DNA of 64,000 bases from a bacterium (GTDB lineage: Bacteria > Cyanobacteriota > Vampirovibrionia > Gastranaerophilales > Gastranaerophilaceae), in contig JAGAJM010000027.1 in NCBI GenBank assembly GCA_017626055.1, forward strand, positions 62,001 through 126,000. Direction: 5' to 3'. Positions within the stretch are counted from its first letter, which is position 1. Every line of letters begins with the position of its first letter. A program made the position numbers and the translations under genes. Below are positions 27,116 to 35,444 of the stretch, in pieces. The notes beneath the pieces are model-generated. The model was given only the letters and a program-made list of their open reading frames with translations. It was not told where the DNA came from and searched no databases.

Positions 27116-27964
27116 TTATTCATCAGCCAAACCTAATTCAATTTTTAAATTTTCTTCAAAACCCCTGTTAAATCCTAGTTTCACTTTATCATCAGGGGTT
27201 AAATTATTATACATATTCTTTAATTTTGTATAAACAAATTCACTGGTTGGATAAACTTTTTTACCTTTCCAATGAGGATTAAAAAAAGTATTTAAAGCTA
27301 AAATATTTGGAGTTCTGTATTCACCAAACTCACAACCAATATAAAAACCATCTTTATTTATTGTATCAATAAGATCAATAAAGCTTTTCATAAAGATTGA
27401 ACGTTCGTACATAACTGAAAATTCATGCTTTTTCATTGCCGTATCAAATTCATTTTGAGTTAGCCCTAACTTAGATAATTCTTTTTCCTTTTCCTCTCTT
27501 AACTCACTATCAGTTCTAAAGATAGGATTAGCCCAATAATCTGCACTAACAGGATAGCGCATATAATCAATACCATTGGATTTGCAAGCAGATTCTAAGC
27601 CAAAATAACCTACCAAATCTATCACAGTATGGACATTTGATTTTCTAAGTAGTTCCAAATACTGCAAATTTTTAGCTAAAGTTGAACCTCGATATGAATT
27701 TTGCCCTATTTTTTGCAAATTAGGAATAAATACATCATCTAACGACTCAGCGTATCTATTTGAGCGGCCCACTTCTTGACCATATGCAGGTAAAAACTGA
27801 GCATACATGTGAGCTCTAATTGCATCACGAATTTTTGCGTCATGACTAAAACATTCATCATCATCTTGAGTAAAATTATGAACCTGATTATCTTCATAAA
27901 GATCATCAAGCTTGAACCCAAAACTAAAAGAGACATTATTTATTTGAGTAGGTAGAATACGCAT
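27116..27964 (-). CDS. Dual-specificity-phosphatase-like protein with N-terminal FSFGF motif
   Basis: 282 residues. The N-terminus has NNVSFSFGFKL (about 9-19). From about residue 92 the sequence follows the tyrosine/dual-specificity phosphatase layout: YRGSTLAKNLQYLELLRKS, then VHTVIDLVG, GIDYMRYPVS, and the catalytic loop GCEFGEYRT (near 212-220), which matches CxxGxxR(S/T). The usual His before the Cys is Gly here. A general-acid Asp could lie in the Asp-rich loops but I cannot place it. It is convergent with the upstream pair and would act on phosphoproteins or phosphate esters. Confidence 0.7.
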   Translation of the reverse strand: MRILPTQINNVSFSFGFKLDDLYEDNQVHNFTQDDDECFSHDAKIRDAIRAHMYAQFLPAYGQEVGRSNRYAESLDDVFIPNLQKIGQNSYRGSTLAKNLQYLELLRKSNVHTVIDLVGYFGLESACKSNGIDYMRYPVSADYWANPIFRTDSELREEKEKELSKLGLTQNEFDTAMKKHEFSVMYERSIFMKSFIDLIDTINKDGFYIGCEFGEYRTPNILALNTFFNPHWKGKKVYPTSEFVYTKLKNMYNNLTPDDKVKLGFNRGFEENLKIELGLADE

Positions 27965-28045
27965 AATATAGGTAACGCAGCTAAAAAATTATTTTGCCAT
28001 TTATCTGCGAAGTTTGTAGTAAATTTTAACTTTTGTAAACATTAT

Positions 28046-28074
28046 TTGACAAAAGTCATAAAAAAATGTATTCT
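28046..28074 (+). promoter_or_regulatory. Near-consensus promoter for a predicted small RNA
   Basis: TTGACA (28046-28051), exactly 17 bp, TATTCT (28069-28074). It points right, where there is no open frame before the terminator at 28136. Confidence 0.75.
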
Positions 28075-28080
28075 ACTACA

Positions 28081-28168
28081 TATGTAATACATAACTCTTT
28101 ATCTTCTTCTTTTAGTTTAACTACTATGACAGACTAAACCCTCCTCACCCGAGGGTTTTCTATTTTAT
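28081..28168 (+). ncRNA. Predicted small RNA with UC-rich anti-Shine-Dalgarno-like segment
   Basis: Begins about 7 bp after a near-consensus promoter and ends in a strong terminator, giving a transcript of about 85 bases. It has no usable reading frame: the only ATGs are followed at once or within three codons by stops. Between the 5' end and the terminator lies an unpaired pyrimidine tract, tctttatcttcttctttt, complementary to AAGAAG/AGGA-type ribosome-binding sites. This is the layout of a trans-acting regulatory RNA. It stands between the phosphatase-like gene and sdaAA. Confidence 0.6.
28136..28168 (+). terminator. Terminator of the predicted small RNA
   Basis: aaaccctc / gagggttt 8-bp stem, 7-base loop, then TTTTCTATTTTATT on the plus strand. 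On the minus strand it could also assist the end of sdaAA, but the T-run there is poor. Confidence 0.8.
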
Positions 28169-28178
28169 TGGAACAGAT

Positions 28179-29057
28179 TTAGCCAAAAACTCTTTTTTGG
28201 ACTTCTAGACCTGTTTTTGTAGTAGCTAATCCAGCTTGAGAACTTTCTTTAAGGGTTGGTGACATCATAGCACCAGTTTGTTCCATAGCATCTACCACTT
28301 CATCAAATGGAATTTTTGATTCTACACCCGCCAAAGCTAATTCAACCGCAGTAATAGCATGTACCGCTAAAAACGGATTACGTTTCACACAAGGTACTTC
28401 TACAAGCCCAGCAACTGGATCACAAGTCAAACCTAGAATATTCTTAAGCGCCAAAGCTGAAGCGTTAAGAATTTGATCAATTGTACCACCTCTTAACTGA
28501 CAAACCGCAGCTGCTGCCATTGAAGAAGCCACTCCACATTCAGCCTGACAACCTGCCACCGCACCTGCTAAAGCAACTTTTGCTGCAACTATTCTACCAA
28601 TTTCACCAGCAGTAATAAGTGCATCTAATTGAGCCTCAATAGAACAATCACAGTCTTCAGCAACAGATAACATCGCAGCAGGTAAAATTCCACAAGATCC
28701 AGCAGTTGGACAAGCAACAATTCTACCCATTCTGATATTTTCTTCACTTGTTGCAAGTGCATATTTTAAAATCTTTTCAAATGTTCCACCAAACAAAGCT
28801 GGATGCTTTTTAAAACGTTCTTGAATTCTAAAACAGTCTTGTCCACACATACCGCTCATTGAAAGCTCTTTTGAAACTAAACCAACTTGGATAGCTTCTT
28901 TCATCGCAAACAAACTACGATTTGCATGTGCTCTTACTTGTTCAATCTTTAAATCTGAATTTAAAGCCATATTTTCTTGAGCAACTTCATAAATTTCTTT
29001 TCCACGCTCAATACATTCATTTTTTAATTGTTCAAAAGTATTTATATTAGTTTCCAT
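28179..29057 (-). CDS. sdaAA: L-serine dehydratase, alpha subunit (Fe-S)
   Basis: Converts L-serine to pyruvate and ammonia with a [4Fe-4S] cluster. 292 residues. Cluster Cys are visible in MCGQDCFRIQ (about 70-79), ACPTAGSCGILPAAM (about 117-131) and later CDPVAG. It follows the beta-subunit gene by 2 bp. This split two-gene form is typical of Firmicutes and other anaerobes, pointing to serine fermentation. Confidence 0.95.
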   Translation of the reverse strand: METNINTFEQLKNECIERGKEIYEVAQENMALNSDLKIEQVRAHANRSLFAMKEAIQVGLVSKELSMSGMCGQDCFRIQERFKKHPALFGGTFEKILKYALATSEENIRMGRIVACPTAGSCGILPAAMLSVAEDCDCSIEAQLDALITAGEIGRIVAAKVALAGAVAGCQAECGVASSMAAAAVCQLRGGTIDQILNASALALKNILGLTCDPVAGLVEVPCVKRNPFLAVHAITAVELALAGVESKIPFDEVVDAMEQTGAMMSPTLKESSQAGLATTKTGLEVQKRVFG

Positions 29058-29059
29058 AA

Positions 29060-29731
29060 TTAATTTTCCAATTTCTCAATATAACTTACAAAATAAACAT
29101 TAGGAATTTCTTCAATCGTTGAAATAATTTCAGGAGTTAATTCCCCATCAACACTAATTACCATAGAGGCTTGCTTACCCTTTGCATTTCTATCACAGAA
29201 AAGGGAAGCAATATTTATATTGTGGTATTGCATAGTTGATGTAACTTGCGACAACATACCTGGCATATCCTTATACACAATCAATACAGTATTATATTTA
29301 CCAGTTAATTTCACAGTAAAATCATTGATTTGTCTAATCGCAATTTCACCAGCTCCAACAGATTCTCCTGAGATAAACATTTGTGAATCTTCTCCAATAA
29401 ATGTCATATCCACTGCGTTAGGATGATATTTAAAATTATCACAATATTCAAATTCATACTCAATAGATTTTGCAATATCAGAATTAAAAATATCCTTGAT
29501 TTGTCTATCATCAACTTTCAACCCTAAAACCCCAGCTAACAAGCCTTTTTCAGTACCATGACCTTTACCAGTATGTGCGTAAGAATTATAAAGTTTAAAA
29601 ATAACCTTTTTAGGAACATTTTTATAAATATTTCTTGCTAATAAACCAAGTCTAACAGCCCCTGCGGTATGTGAACTTGATGGACCAATCATAACTGGTG
29701 CTATCACATCGTATAACGTTGTTTTTTTCAT
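29060..29731 (-). CDS. sdaAB: L-serine dehydratase, beta subunit
   Basis: 223 residues. The N-terminal half is the SDH beta domain with DVIAPVMIGPSSSHTAGAVR (about 9-28); the C-terminal half (about 145-220) is an ACT domain (VYKDMPGMLSQVTSTMQ), the likely site for serine sensing. It lies immediately after a small prepilin-like gene and 2 bp before sdaAA. Confidence 0.95.
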   Translation of the reverse strand: MKKTTLYDVIAPVMIGPSSSHTAGAVRLGLLARNIYKNVPKKVIFKLYNSYAHTGKGHGTEKGLLAGVLGLKVDDRQIKDIFNSDIAKSIEYEFEYCDNFKYHPNAVDMTFIGEDSQMFISGESVGAGEIAIRQINDFTVKLTGKYNTVLIVYKDMPGMLSQVTSTMQYHNINIASLFCDRNAKGKQASMVISVDGELTPEIISTIEEIPNVYFVSYIEKLEN

Positions 29732-29953
29732 TTAATAACCCTTATTTAAATTTTGTTCGATTCTTTGTCTTAATGCTTTCGCATCTTCGATATCTTTTAG
29801 TTTATCATTAACAAGCTCTTGTTGAGTTTTAATCTTTTGACTATCTGCAAAAGGATTAGCTCGCCCATATTTTGGATGAAAACACATAAAATAAATTGCC
29901 GTAATAACGACGATAACTAAAAGTAATTCAACCATCCCCACTGCTTTTTTCAT
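29732..29953 (-). CDS. Small prepilin-like membrane protein
   Basis: 73 residues: a short basic start, one hydrophobic helix (about 5-25) and a charged coiled-coil-like tail (about 40-70). The N-terminus KKAVGMVELLLVIVVI resembles a type IV prepilin cleavage site (Gly followed by a helix containing Glu), though the Glu is at position 3 after Gly rather than 5. It could equally be a simple one-pass anchor protein. It abuts sdaAB and lies 1 bp after the next small membrane gene. Confidence 0.65.
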   Translation of the reverse strand: MKKAVGMVELLLVIVVITAIYFMCFHPKYGRANPFADSQKIKTQQELVNDKLKDIEDAKALRQRIEQNLNKGY

Positions 29954-29954
29954 A

Positions 29955-30269
29955 TTATTTCAACCTATTTTTTGTAATAAACATTAAAATTGCTTCTTCT
30001 GTATCTCTAGGAGTTCGCAAAGAATCTTTACTTAACTTGTAGTCTTTAATCTGAGAAGCAACAAAAAATTTGTTATAAAGAGATAACCCCACAGAAATCA
30101 ATATAGAAAAAACAACAACTCCCGCCATAGCAAGCGAAAATTTTGTTACCATTGTTTTCATTGCATCTTTAAGAGCTGGAGTTTGTTCAATTGCATAAGC
30201 AAACTCAGTAGTGCAAAAAAGCACTACTGAAATTGCTAATAATATTTTTTGAATAAATTTATTATTCAC
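29955..30269 (-). CDS. Small membrane protein with signal peptide
   Basis: 104 residues with a signal peptide (about 1-26, ending EFAYA) and one internal membrane span (about 45-67). The tail is basic and probably cytoplasmic (YKLSKDSLRTPRDTEEAI). The start overlaps the end of the RNase E/G gene by 8 bp. Function unknown; its fixed neighbour, the prepilin-like protein, could be a partner. Confidence 0.7.
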   Translation of the reverse strand: MNNKFIQKILLAISVVLFCTTEFAYAIEQTPALKDAMKTMVTKFSLAMAGVVVFSILISVGLSLYNKFFVASQIKDYKLSKDSLRTPRDTEEAILMFITKNRLK

Positions 30270-32052
30270 TTACTTCCTCTTTTGATTTTTTAGAAGTTTT
30301 TTTCGCTTTTGAAGCACCACGATTTGGGCGTTTTGCCTTTTTAGGAGCTTCTTCTTCAACTGGAACTTCAACAACTTCTGGTTGTGAAACTTCTTCTACA
30401 ATAGGTTCAGTTGATTTTTTAGAAGTTGCTTTTCTTTTTCTAGACTTACCTTTAATTTTAGGCTCATCTACTGGAGTTTCAACTGGTTCAACCACAACTT
30501 CTTCTACCACTTCAACTGGAGATACTACTTCTTCAAGAACCTCTTGAACTTCTGCTTGACGATTTTTCTTATCAAATTTATTCTTTCTGTTTTTGTTACG
30601 TTTGTTGTTTTCTTTTCTTGCTACATCTTCTGATGCTACAACAGAAGGTTCTGTTTCAATTACAACCTTTTGTGGTTGCTCCTGAACTGGAAGTTGTTCT
30701 TGTTGTTGATTTTTATTATTGAATTTGTTGTTATTATTTTTCTTAAAGTTTCCAGTTGGAAGTTTTAATTTTGCAGCTTTAGCACGATATTCACCTTCAG
30801 CAGTAGGAGTTGCAAAATTAAATTCAACCATTGAATAACCACTGCCTTGACAGTGTGGACATTTTTTAGTGAAGATTTCAGAAAGTGATTGACCTTGACG
30901 ATGACGAGTTAACTCAACAAGACCTAAATCTGAAAGCTGACCAACTTGAGGCTTAGCTTTGTCTGGTTCAAGCGCAATTTCTAATTCTTCCATCATAGCC
31001 AATTTATCAGCACGAGAAATCATATCGATAAAGTCGATGATAATCATACCGCCAATATTTCTCAAACGTAATTGACGAGCAATTTCGTGTACTGCTTCAA
31101 TATTAGTTTTCAAGATAGTTTCATCTTGAGTAGCAGAACTTACGAACTTACCACTGTTAACATCAATTACTGTAAGAGCTTCTGTTTGTTGAATGAATAA
31201 ATAACCACCAGATGGCATATTAACTTTAACATTCAACGCAGCTTTTATTTCTTTATGAATATCCATAGCAATCAGCAATGGCTCTGTACCTTTATACAAT
31301 GTAACTTGGATACCTTTTGCCATATGCCAGTTTTGCAGGATGGTCTGAACTCTATTTAAAGCAAACGGAGTATCAACAATAATTTCAGTTACATCATCAG
31401 TACAAGCCTCACGAATAACTCTATATAACAAATCTTGATCACGATAAATTAGATTTGGAGGAGTTAAAGTTTCTGCTGAATTAATGATATTATTCCATTT
31501 TTCCAATAGAATTTCTAAATCTTCTTGAATATCTGCTTCAGATTGACCTTCAGCTTCTGTTCTGATAATTACACCAACACCAACTGGCTTAATTAAGTTT
31601 ACGATTGATTTTAATCTTGCACGTTCCTTCGAGTTTTCAATTTTTTTACTTACACTAACACCAGGTTCATTTGGCATTAAAACTAAAAATCTACCAGGTA
31701 AGCTAATTTCTGTTGTAACTCTAGGACCTTTATGTCCAGTTGGTTCTTTTACAACTTGAACTATAAGTTTTTGTTTTGGTGAAAGTTTTTCTTTTAATGT
31801 ACCTTTACCCATAACATCTTGAGCGTGCAAAAAGCCCATTTTGTCTGTACCAACGTTTACAAACGCTGCATCGATACTTGGGAGAATATTATCAACAGTT
31901 GCAAGGTAAACATCCCCTAATAAAACTTCGCCTCTGTGAATAAAAAAGTCAGTAACTTTTTTGTTTTCAAGAACTGCAGCAATGTTGTCCCTCTCAGCAA
32001 TGATAATCTTCTTCTCAAAATTTTGATTTGAATTTCTGTTTCTCTCGTTCAT
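30262..32052 (-). CDS. rng: Ribonuclease E/G family endoribonuclease
   Basis: Single-strand-specific endonuclease for mRNA decay and rRNA maturation. I use the ATG at 32052, preceded by aaagga, rather than the ATG at 32076. An S1 domain (about 30-115, with GEVLLGDVYLATVDNILPSI) precedes the catalytic domain with AVTVIDVNSGKFV-type and IIIDFIDM metal-binding Asp, then the Zn-link CPHCQGSG (near 400). The last 190 residues are Lys/Asn-rich then Glu/Pro/Val-rich, probably a disordered RNA- or partner-binding tail. It follows the radical SAM gene by 13 bp. Confidence 0.92.
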   Translation of the reverse strand: MNERNRNSNQNFEKKIIIAERDNIAAVLENKKVTDFFIHRGEVLLGDVYLATVDNILPSIDAAFVNVGTDKMGFLHAQDVMGKGTLKEKLSPKQKLIVQVVKEPTGHKGPRVTTEISLPGRFLVLMPNEPGVSVSKKIENSKERARLKSIVNLIKPVGVGVIIRTEAEGQSEADIQEDLEILLEKWNNIINSAETLTPPNLIYRDQDLLYRVIREACTDDVTEIIVDTPFALNRVQTILQNWHMAKGIQVTLYKGTEPLLIAMDIHKEIKAALNVKVNMPSGGYLFIQQTEALTVIDVNSGKFVSSATQDETILKTNIEAVHEIARQLRLRNIGGMIIIDFIDMISRADKLAMMEELEIALEPDKAKPQVGQLSDLGLVELTRHRQGQSLSEIFTKKCPHCQGSGYSMVEFNFATPTAEGEYRAKAAKLKLPTGNFKKNNNNKFNNKNQQQEQLPVQEQPQKVVIETEPSVVASEDVARKENNKRNKNRKNKFDKKNRQAEVQEVLEEVVSPVEVVEEVVVEPVETPVDEPKIKGKSRKRKATSKKSTEPIVEEVSQPEVVEVPVEEEAPKKAKRPNRGASKAKKTSKKSKEEVSE

Positions 32053-32065
32053 AAGAATTCCTTTA

Positions 32066-34606
32066 CTATAACTCATGTAAAGACTCTGTCAGGAATTTAA
32101 CACGTGTAATATCAAACACTGCACCTGGTGCAATAACGTCCATCAAAACGTCAGCTCTAAGCGGTGGGATTTCAGTTCCTTGACCGGTCTTTAATACTAT
32201 GAACAGACACTCGTCTTCAAAGCGATAAGCCCCGATAGACCTTTTAATATCTGTTTTTTTAACTAAACCTTTTTTGTTTTTCTTCTCGATATAAATTTCA
32301 TCAGAAGATAAAACTTTTTCTGTATTATACACTATTTTTTCAAAATCGTAAAGGGGGTTATCCTTAACGCCTTTAAACAGTGATATTTTATATTCAGCCC
32401 AACATACAGTCTGTTCAATAGATGGTTCAGATCTATCAATTTGCTCAACTGAAATAACTTCAGATTCTTTAGGTAAAACTCTAATTAATTCATCTTTTAA
32501 ATATTGTTCAGACACCTGTTCTAAAAGTTCGATATCTACAAGCTCAGTCGAACTTTCACAGAATAATGGTAAAGCTATACCCATTGAAATTTTCATCGTT
32601 GGATTATACCCACAAGAAAACGCAACATTTAAATCAGAACGAGAAACAGATTTAAAGAATGTATTTTGCCAATCTAAATGTGAAAAATACTTCAATGTAC
32701 CTGTTTTGGTAAGTTTAACCCTATATCTAAAAATTTTCCTATCATTACTACCCGCAAATGCAGGATCAACAAACTCTGTTTTAACCATTTCCTGAGCCTT
32801 TTGAGAGGCTTTAAATGGCTTATCCATAACTTTACTCACACCAAAGTTTTGACACACACCACATCCCACACAGTGATGCTGACAAGTTGGAACAATATGA
32901 GGAGAATTTTCATCAATAGAATGAGCTTTTTTATATTCCTCAACAAACCAATCTTTATTTATACCAATATCAATAAAATCCCAAGGTAATGGTTTATCAA
33001 GCTCATATTGTCTTTGAGTAAGTGAATTTAGACTGATACCAAGTTCTTCTGCGGTTTCAAACCAAACTTTTTTATCAAAATACTCACCCCAAGCATCAAG
33101 ATAACACCCTTTTTTATAAAGAGCTTCTACGTAATTACAAAGAGAAGCGTCTCCTCGAGTCATAACAGCTTCTAGCAAAGAAACCCATTTTTCATGGTAA
33201 TTAACTTTTACACCCTTAATTGTCTTAACTTGATCCATCAAGTAGTGAATATGCTCTGTAACTTTATCCAAATCCATTTGAGGACACCACTGGAACGGAG
33301 TGAAAGGTTTTGGAACAAATATTGATAAGGTACAAGTTATATCCAAAGAATGTTTTAACTCTTTTTCTTTTTTTAGAAGTCTTGCACGATATCTAATACG
33401 GCGGAACAATTCAGCCATTTCATCCATATCTTGAAGAGTTTCAGTTGGAAGCCCACAGATAAAATAAAATTTCACTCTAGACCAACCATTTTCATAAAGA
33501 GTTAAAACCGCATCCATAATCTGTTCATCTGTAATATTTTTCTTAATTACGTCCCTCAAACGTTGACTACCAGCTTCTGGGGCAAGTGTCATTGTCGATT
33601 TTCTAACACTTTGAACAAGATTTGCTAACTCTAAATTAAAACCATCAATACGTTGACTTGGAAGAGATACTGAAATTTTTCTTTCATTAAAATCTACCGC
33701 CAATTCTTTTATAACTTCATTAATATTTGCATAATCATTTGAAGACAAAGACAATAGTGAATACTCATCATATCCCGTATTATTAACCAATTGTTTTGTT
33801 ATAGAAATAATATCTTCAGCACTTCTTTCTCTAATAGGTAATGTAACGTGACCAGGTTGACAGAAACGACACATCCTGCCACAACCCCTGCGAATTTCAA
33901 CAACCGCCCTATCTTGAATAGAAGATGAAAATGGAATCGGATAAGATTTTAAAGCCGTATCATAAGTAAGTTGTGCAATTCTCTTTCTTACTTTATCAAC
34001 TCCACCATTTACCCCCCAACGACCAGAGTTTTCACCTTCACAAAGCGCCTTAATACGTTCTGTTCGAGGCAAACCTTTTGTGCGTTCTAAAATCTGACAA
34101 ATTTCAATAATAGAATCCTCTCCATCTCCAATGATAAAAACATCAATAAATTCACTCATTGGAAGTGGGTTATAAGTACAAGGACCACCTGCAATAATAA
34201 TTGGGTCATCATCTATCCTATCAGAATTCTTATAAGGAATACCAGACATTTCAAGCATTTTTAAAACTGTCGGATAAGCCATTTCATATTGCAAAGAAAA
34301 ACCAACAACATCAAAATCTTTAATTTGACGTTTTGACTCTAACCCATATAAAATTTCTGGTTTAAAATCAGGCTCTGGAGCATAAACTCTATCACACATA
34401 TAATCATTTTCACGATTAACAAGCTCGTAAAGTACTCTTACACCCAAATTTGAAATCCCAATTTCATATTTATCAGGAAACGCTAAAGCTACACGAACTT
34501 TAGCACTGTCAAAATCTTTATTATGGGATAAATACTCGCCACCTACATACTGATACGGCTTAAAACAATTAAATAAACTTTCGTGATACTTCTTAAAAAA
34601 ACACAT
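32066..34606 (-). CDS. Fused radical SAM (TIGR03960-type) and DUF2344 protein
   Basis: 846 residues. An N-terminal B12-binding-like domain (about 1-200) is followed by a radical SAM core with the [4Fe-4S] Cys in RRGCGRMCRFCQPG (near 238-251). A second Cys-rich segment CQHHCVGCGVC lies near 575-590. The C-terminal about 220 residues are a DUF2344 domain, starting FRYRVKLTKTGTLKYFSHLD. In most bacteria these are two adjacent genes next to rne/rng; here they are fused and adjacent to rng. Reaction unknown; an RNA or ribosome modification role is suggested by context only. Confidence 0.88.
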   Translation of the reverse strand: MCFFKKYHESLFNCFKPYQYVGGEYLSHNKDFDSAKVRVALAFPDKYEIGISNLGVRVLYELVNRENDYMCDRVYAPEPDFKPEILYGLESKRQIKDFDVVGFSLQYEMAYPTVLKMLEMSGIPYKNSDRIDDDPIIIAGGPCTYNPLPMSEFIDVFIIGDGEDSIIEICQILERTKGLPRTERIKALCEGENSGRWGVNGGVDKVRKRIAQLTYDTALKSYPIPFSSSIQDRAVVEIRRGCGRMCRFCQPGHVTLPIRERSAEDIISITKQLVNNTGYDEYSLLSLSSNDYANINEVIKELAVDFNERKISVSLPSQRIDGFNLELANLVQSVRKSTMTLAPEAGSQRLRDVIKKNITDEQIMDAVLTLYENGWSRVKFYFICGLPTETLQDMDEMAELFRRIRYRARLLKKEKELKHSLDITCTLSIFVPKPFTPFQWCPQMDLDKVTEHIHYLMDQVKTIKGVKVNYHEKWVSLLEAVMTRGDASLCNYVEALYKKGCYLDAWGEYFDKKVWFETAEELGISLNSLTQRQYELDKPLPWDFIDIGINKDWFVEEYKKAHSIDENSPHIVPTCQHHCVGCGVCQNFGVSKVMDKPFKASQKAQEMVKTEFVDPAFAGSNDRKIFRYRVKLTKTGTLKYFSHLDWQNTFFKSVSRSDLNVAFSCGYNPTMKISMGIALPLFCESSTELVDIELLEQVSEQYLKDELIRVLPKESEVISVEQIDRSEPSIEQTVCWAEYKISLFKGVKDNPLYDFEKIVYNTEKVLSSDEIYIEKKNKKGLVKKTDIKRSIGAYRFEDECLFIVLKTGQGTEIPPLRADVLMDVIAPGAVFDITRVKFLTESLHEL

Positions 34607-34618
34607 AATCCTTATCTC

Positions 34619-34966
34619 TTACGCTAAACCTTCGGGGAAATACTTTTCTATCTCAATAATCGTACCATCTAGTGTATTTTCCTCAAAAGATTTCATAAAC
34701 TTAAATAACTCCGAGTTTGGTACATCATAACTATAAAGAACAACTTCACCATCAAGTTCTCGCATTACAGTAACCATATAATGACATTTTTCGGAATATT
34801 TTAATAAATTTTCTTTATTAAATCTATTTCCATTATCATCACGCTTTAACTTAACATAATTAAATCCAGCATAAAACTTAACTTTCTGTTGAACTTCAGG
34901 AGCAATACATTTGCTATTATGATTAGAAAATAAATTTATAACTTTCTCATCTACTTTTTTAGCCAC
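34619..34966 (-). CDS. Unknown 115-residue protein
   Basis: Start placed at GTG 34966, which follows a ggaggg site at proper spacing; the ATG at 34987 lies upstream of that site. The product starts MAKKVDEKVINLF and is a small mixed alpha/beta protein with charged surface and a single basic patch (KLKRDDNGNRF). No signal peptide or membrane span. It lies 12 bp upstream of the radical SAM gene and may be the first gene of that leftward operon. Confidence 0.65.
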   Translation of the reverse strand: MAKKVDEKVINLFSNHNSKCIAPEVQQKVKFYAGFNYVKLKRDDNGNRFNKENLLKYSEKCHYMVTVMRELDGEVVLYSYDVPNSELFKFMKSFEENTLDGTIIEIEKYFPEGLA

Positions 34967-35018
34967 AATAATCCCTCCATACAACATTAAACAACAGAAA
35001 ACAAAAAAAGTCTAAATG

Positions 35019-35324
35019 TTAAGATTCTTTCTTTAATTCTTCTAAATAATCCAAAACTTTAAGAGCAGTTTCACGTCTTAACTCTTTTGGAGAAAGTCTT
35101 AGATATTCAATAGCGTGAGAAACCTTAATATTTTTGTCATACCAACGTCGCATAATATAGTTATACTGATCTTCAAGGCTCATTTGCTCTAACTCAACAT
35201 CTTTTAACAAATCAATAATATAGTCAGCACATCTAACCTGAATTTCTTCAGTCGATTTTTCAAGTTCATTAATCGCTCTACTAACTGCCGCATCAGCATC
35301 ATACCAACGTTTAAACATATTCAT
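35019..35324 (-). CDS. Unknown protein made of two copies of an RWYD helical repeat
   Basis: 101 residues that are two copies of one unit: KRWYDADAAVSRAINELEKS (about 5-24) and RRWYDKNIKVSHAIEYLRLS (about 59-78). Each is followed by a second helix of about 15 residues (ADYIIDLL and ALKVLDYL). The pattern suggests a small helical bundle, perhaps a protein-binding module. There is agagg about 8 bp before the start. No family recognised. Confidence 0.7.
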   Translation of the reverse strand: MNMFKRWYDADAAVSRAINELEKSTEEIQVRCADYIIDLLKDVELEQMSLEDQYNYIMRRWYDKNIKVSHAIEYLRLSPKELRRETALKVLDYLEELKKES

Positions 35325-35404
35325 AGCAAAAAACCTCTCTAAACTTTTATTAAGAATATTAAACCAAATTTTTCACAAAAAGTAAATTGTTTTAAGAAAA
35401 AATA

Positions 35405-35413
35405 CTTTATATA
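35405..35413 (+). promoter_or_regulatory. CTTTATATA promoter-like box
   Basis: CTTTATATA about 32 bp before the next start codon. The same box occurs at a similar distance upstream of three other unfamiliar genes (10672-10680, 52041-52049 and 57811-57819, on the minus strand). Confidence 0.4.
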
Positions 35414-35444
35414 GATGTAGGTAAGGTTAAATTTTGGTGTAGAA

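Noticed and set aside
28081-28130. Short peptide encoded in the predicted small RNA
   Set aside because: The ATGs are followed by a stop immediately or after three codons, and no ribosome-binding site is present.
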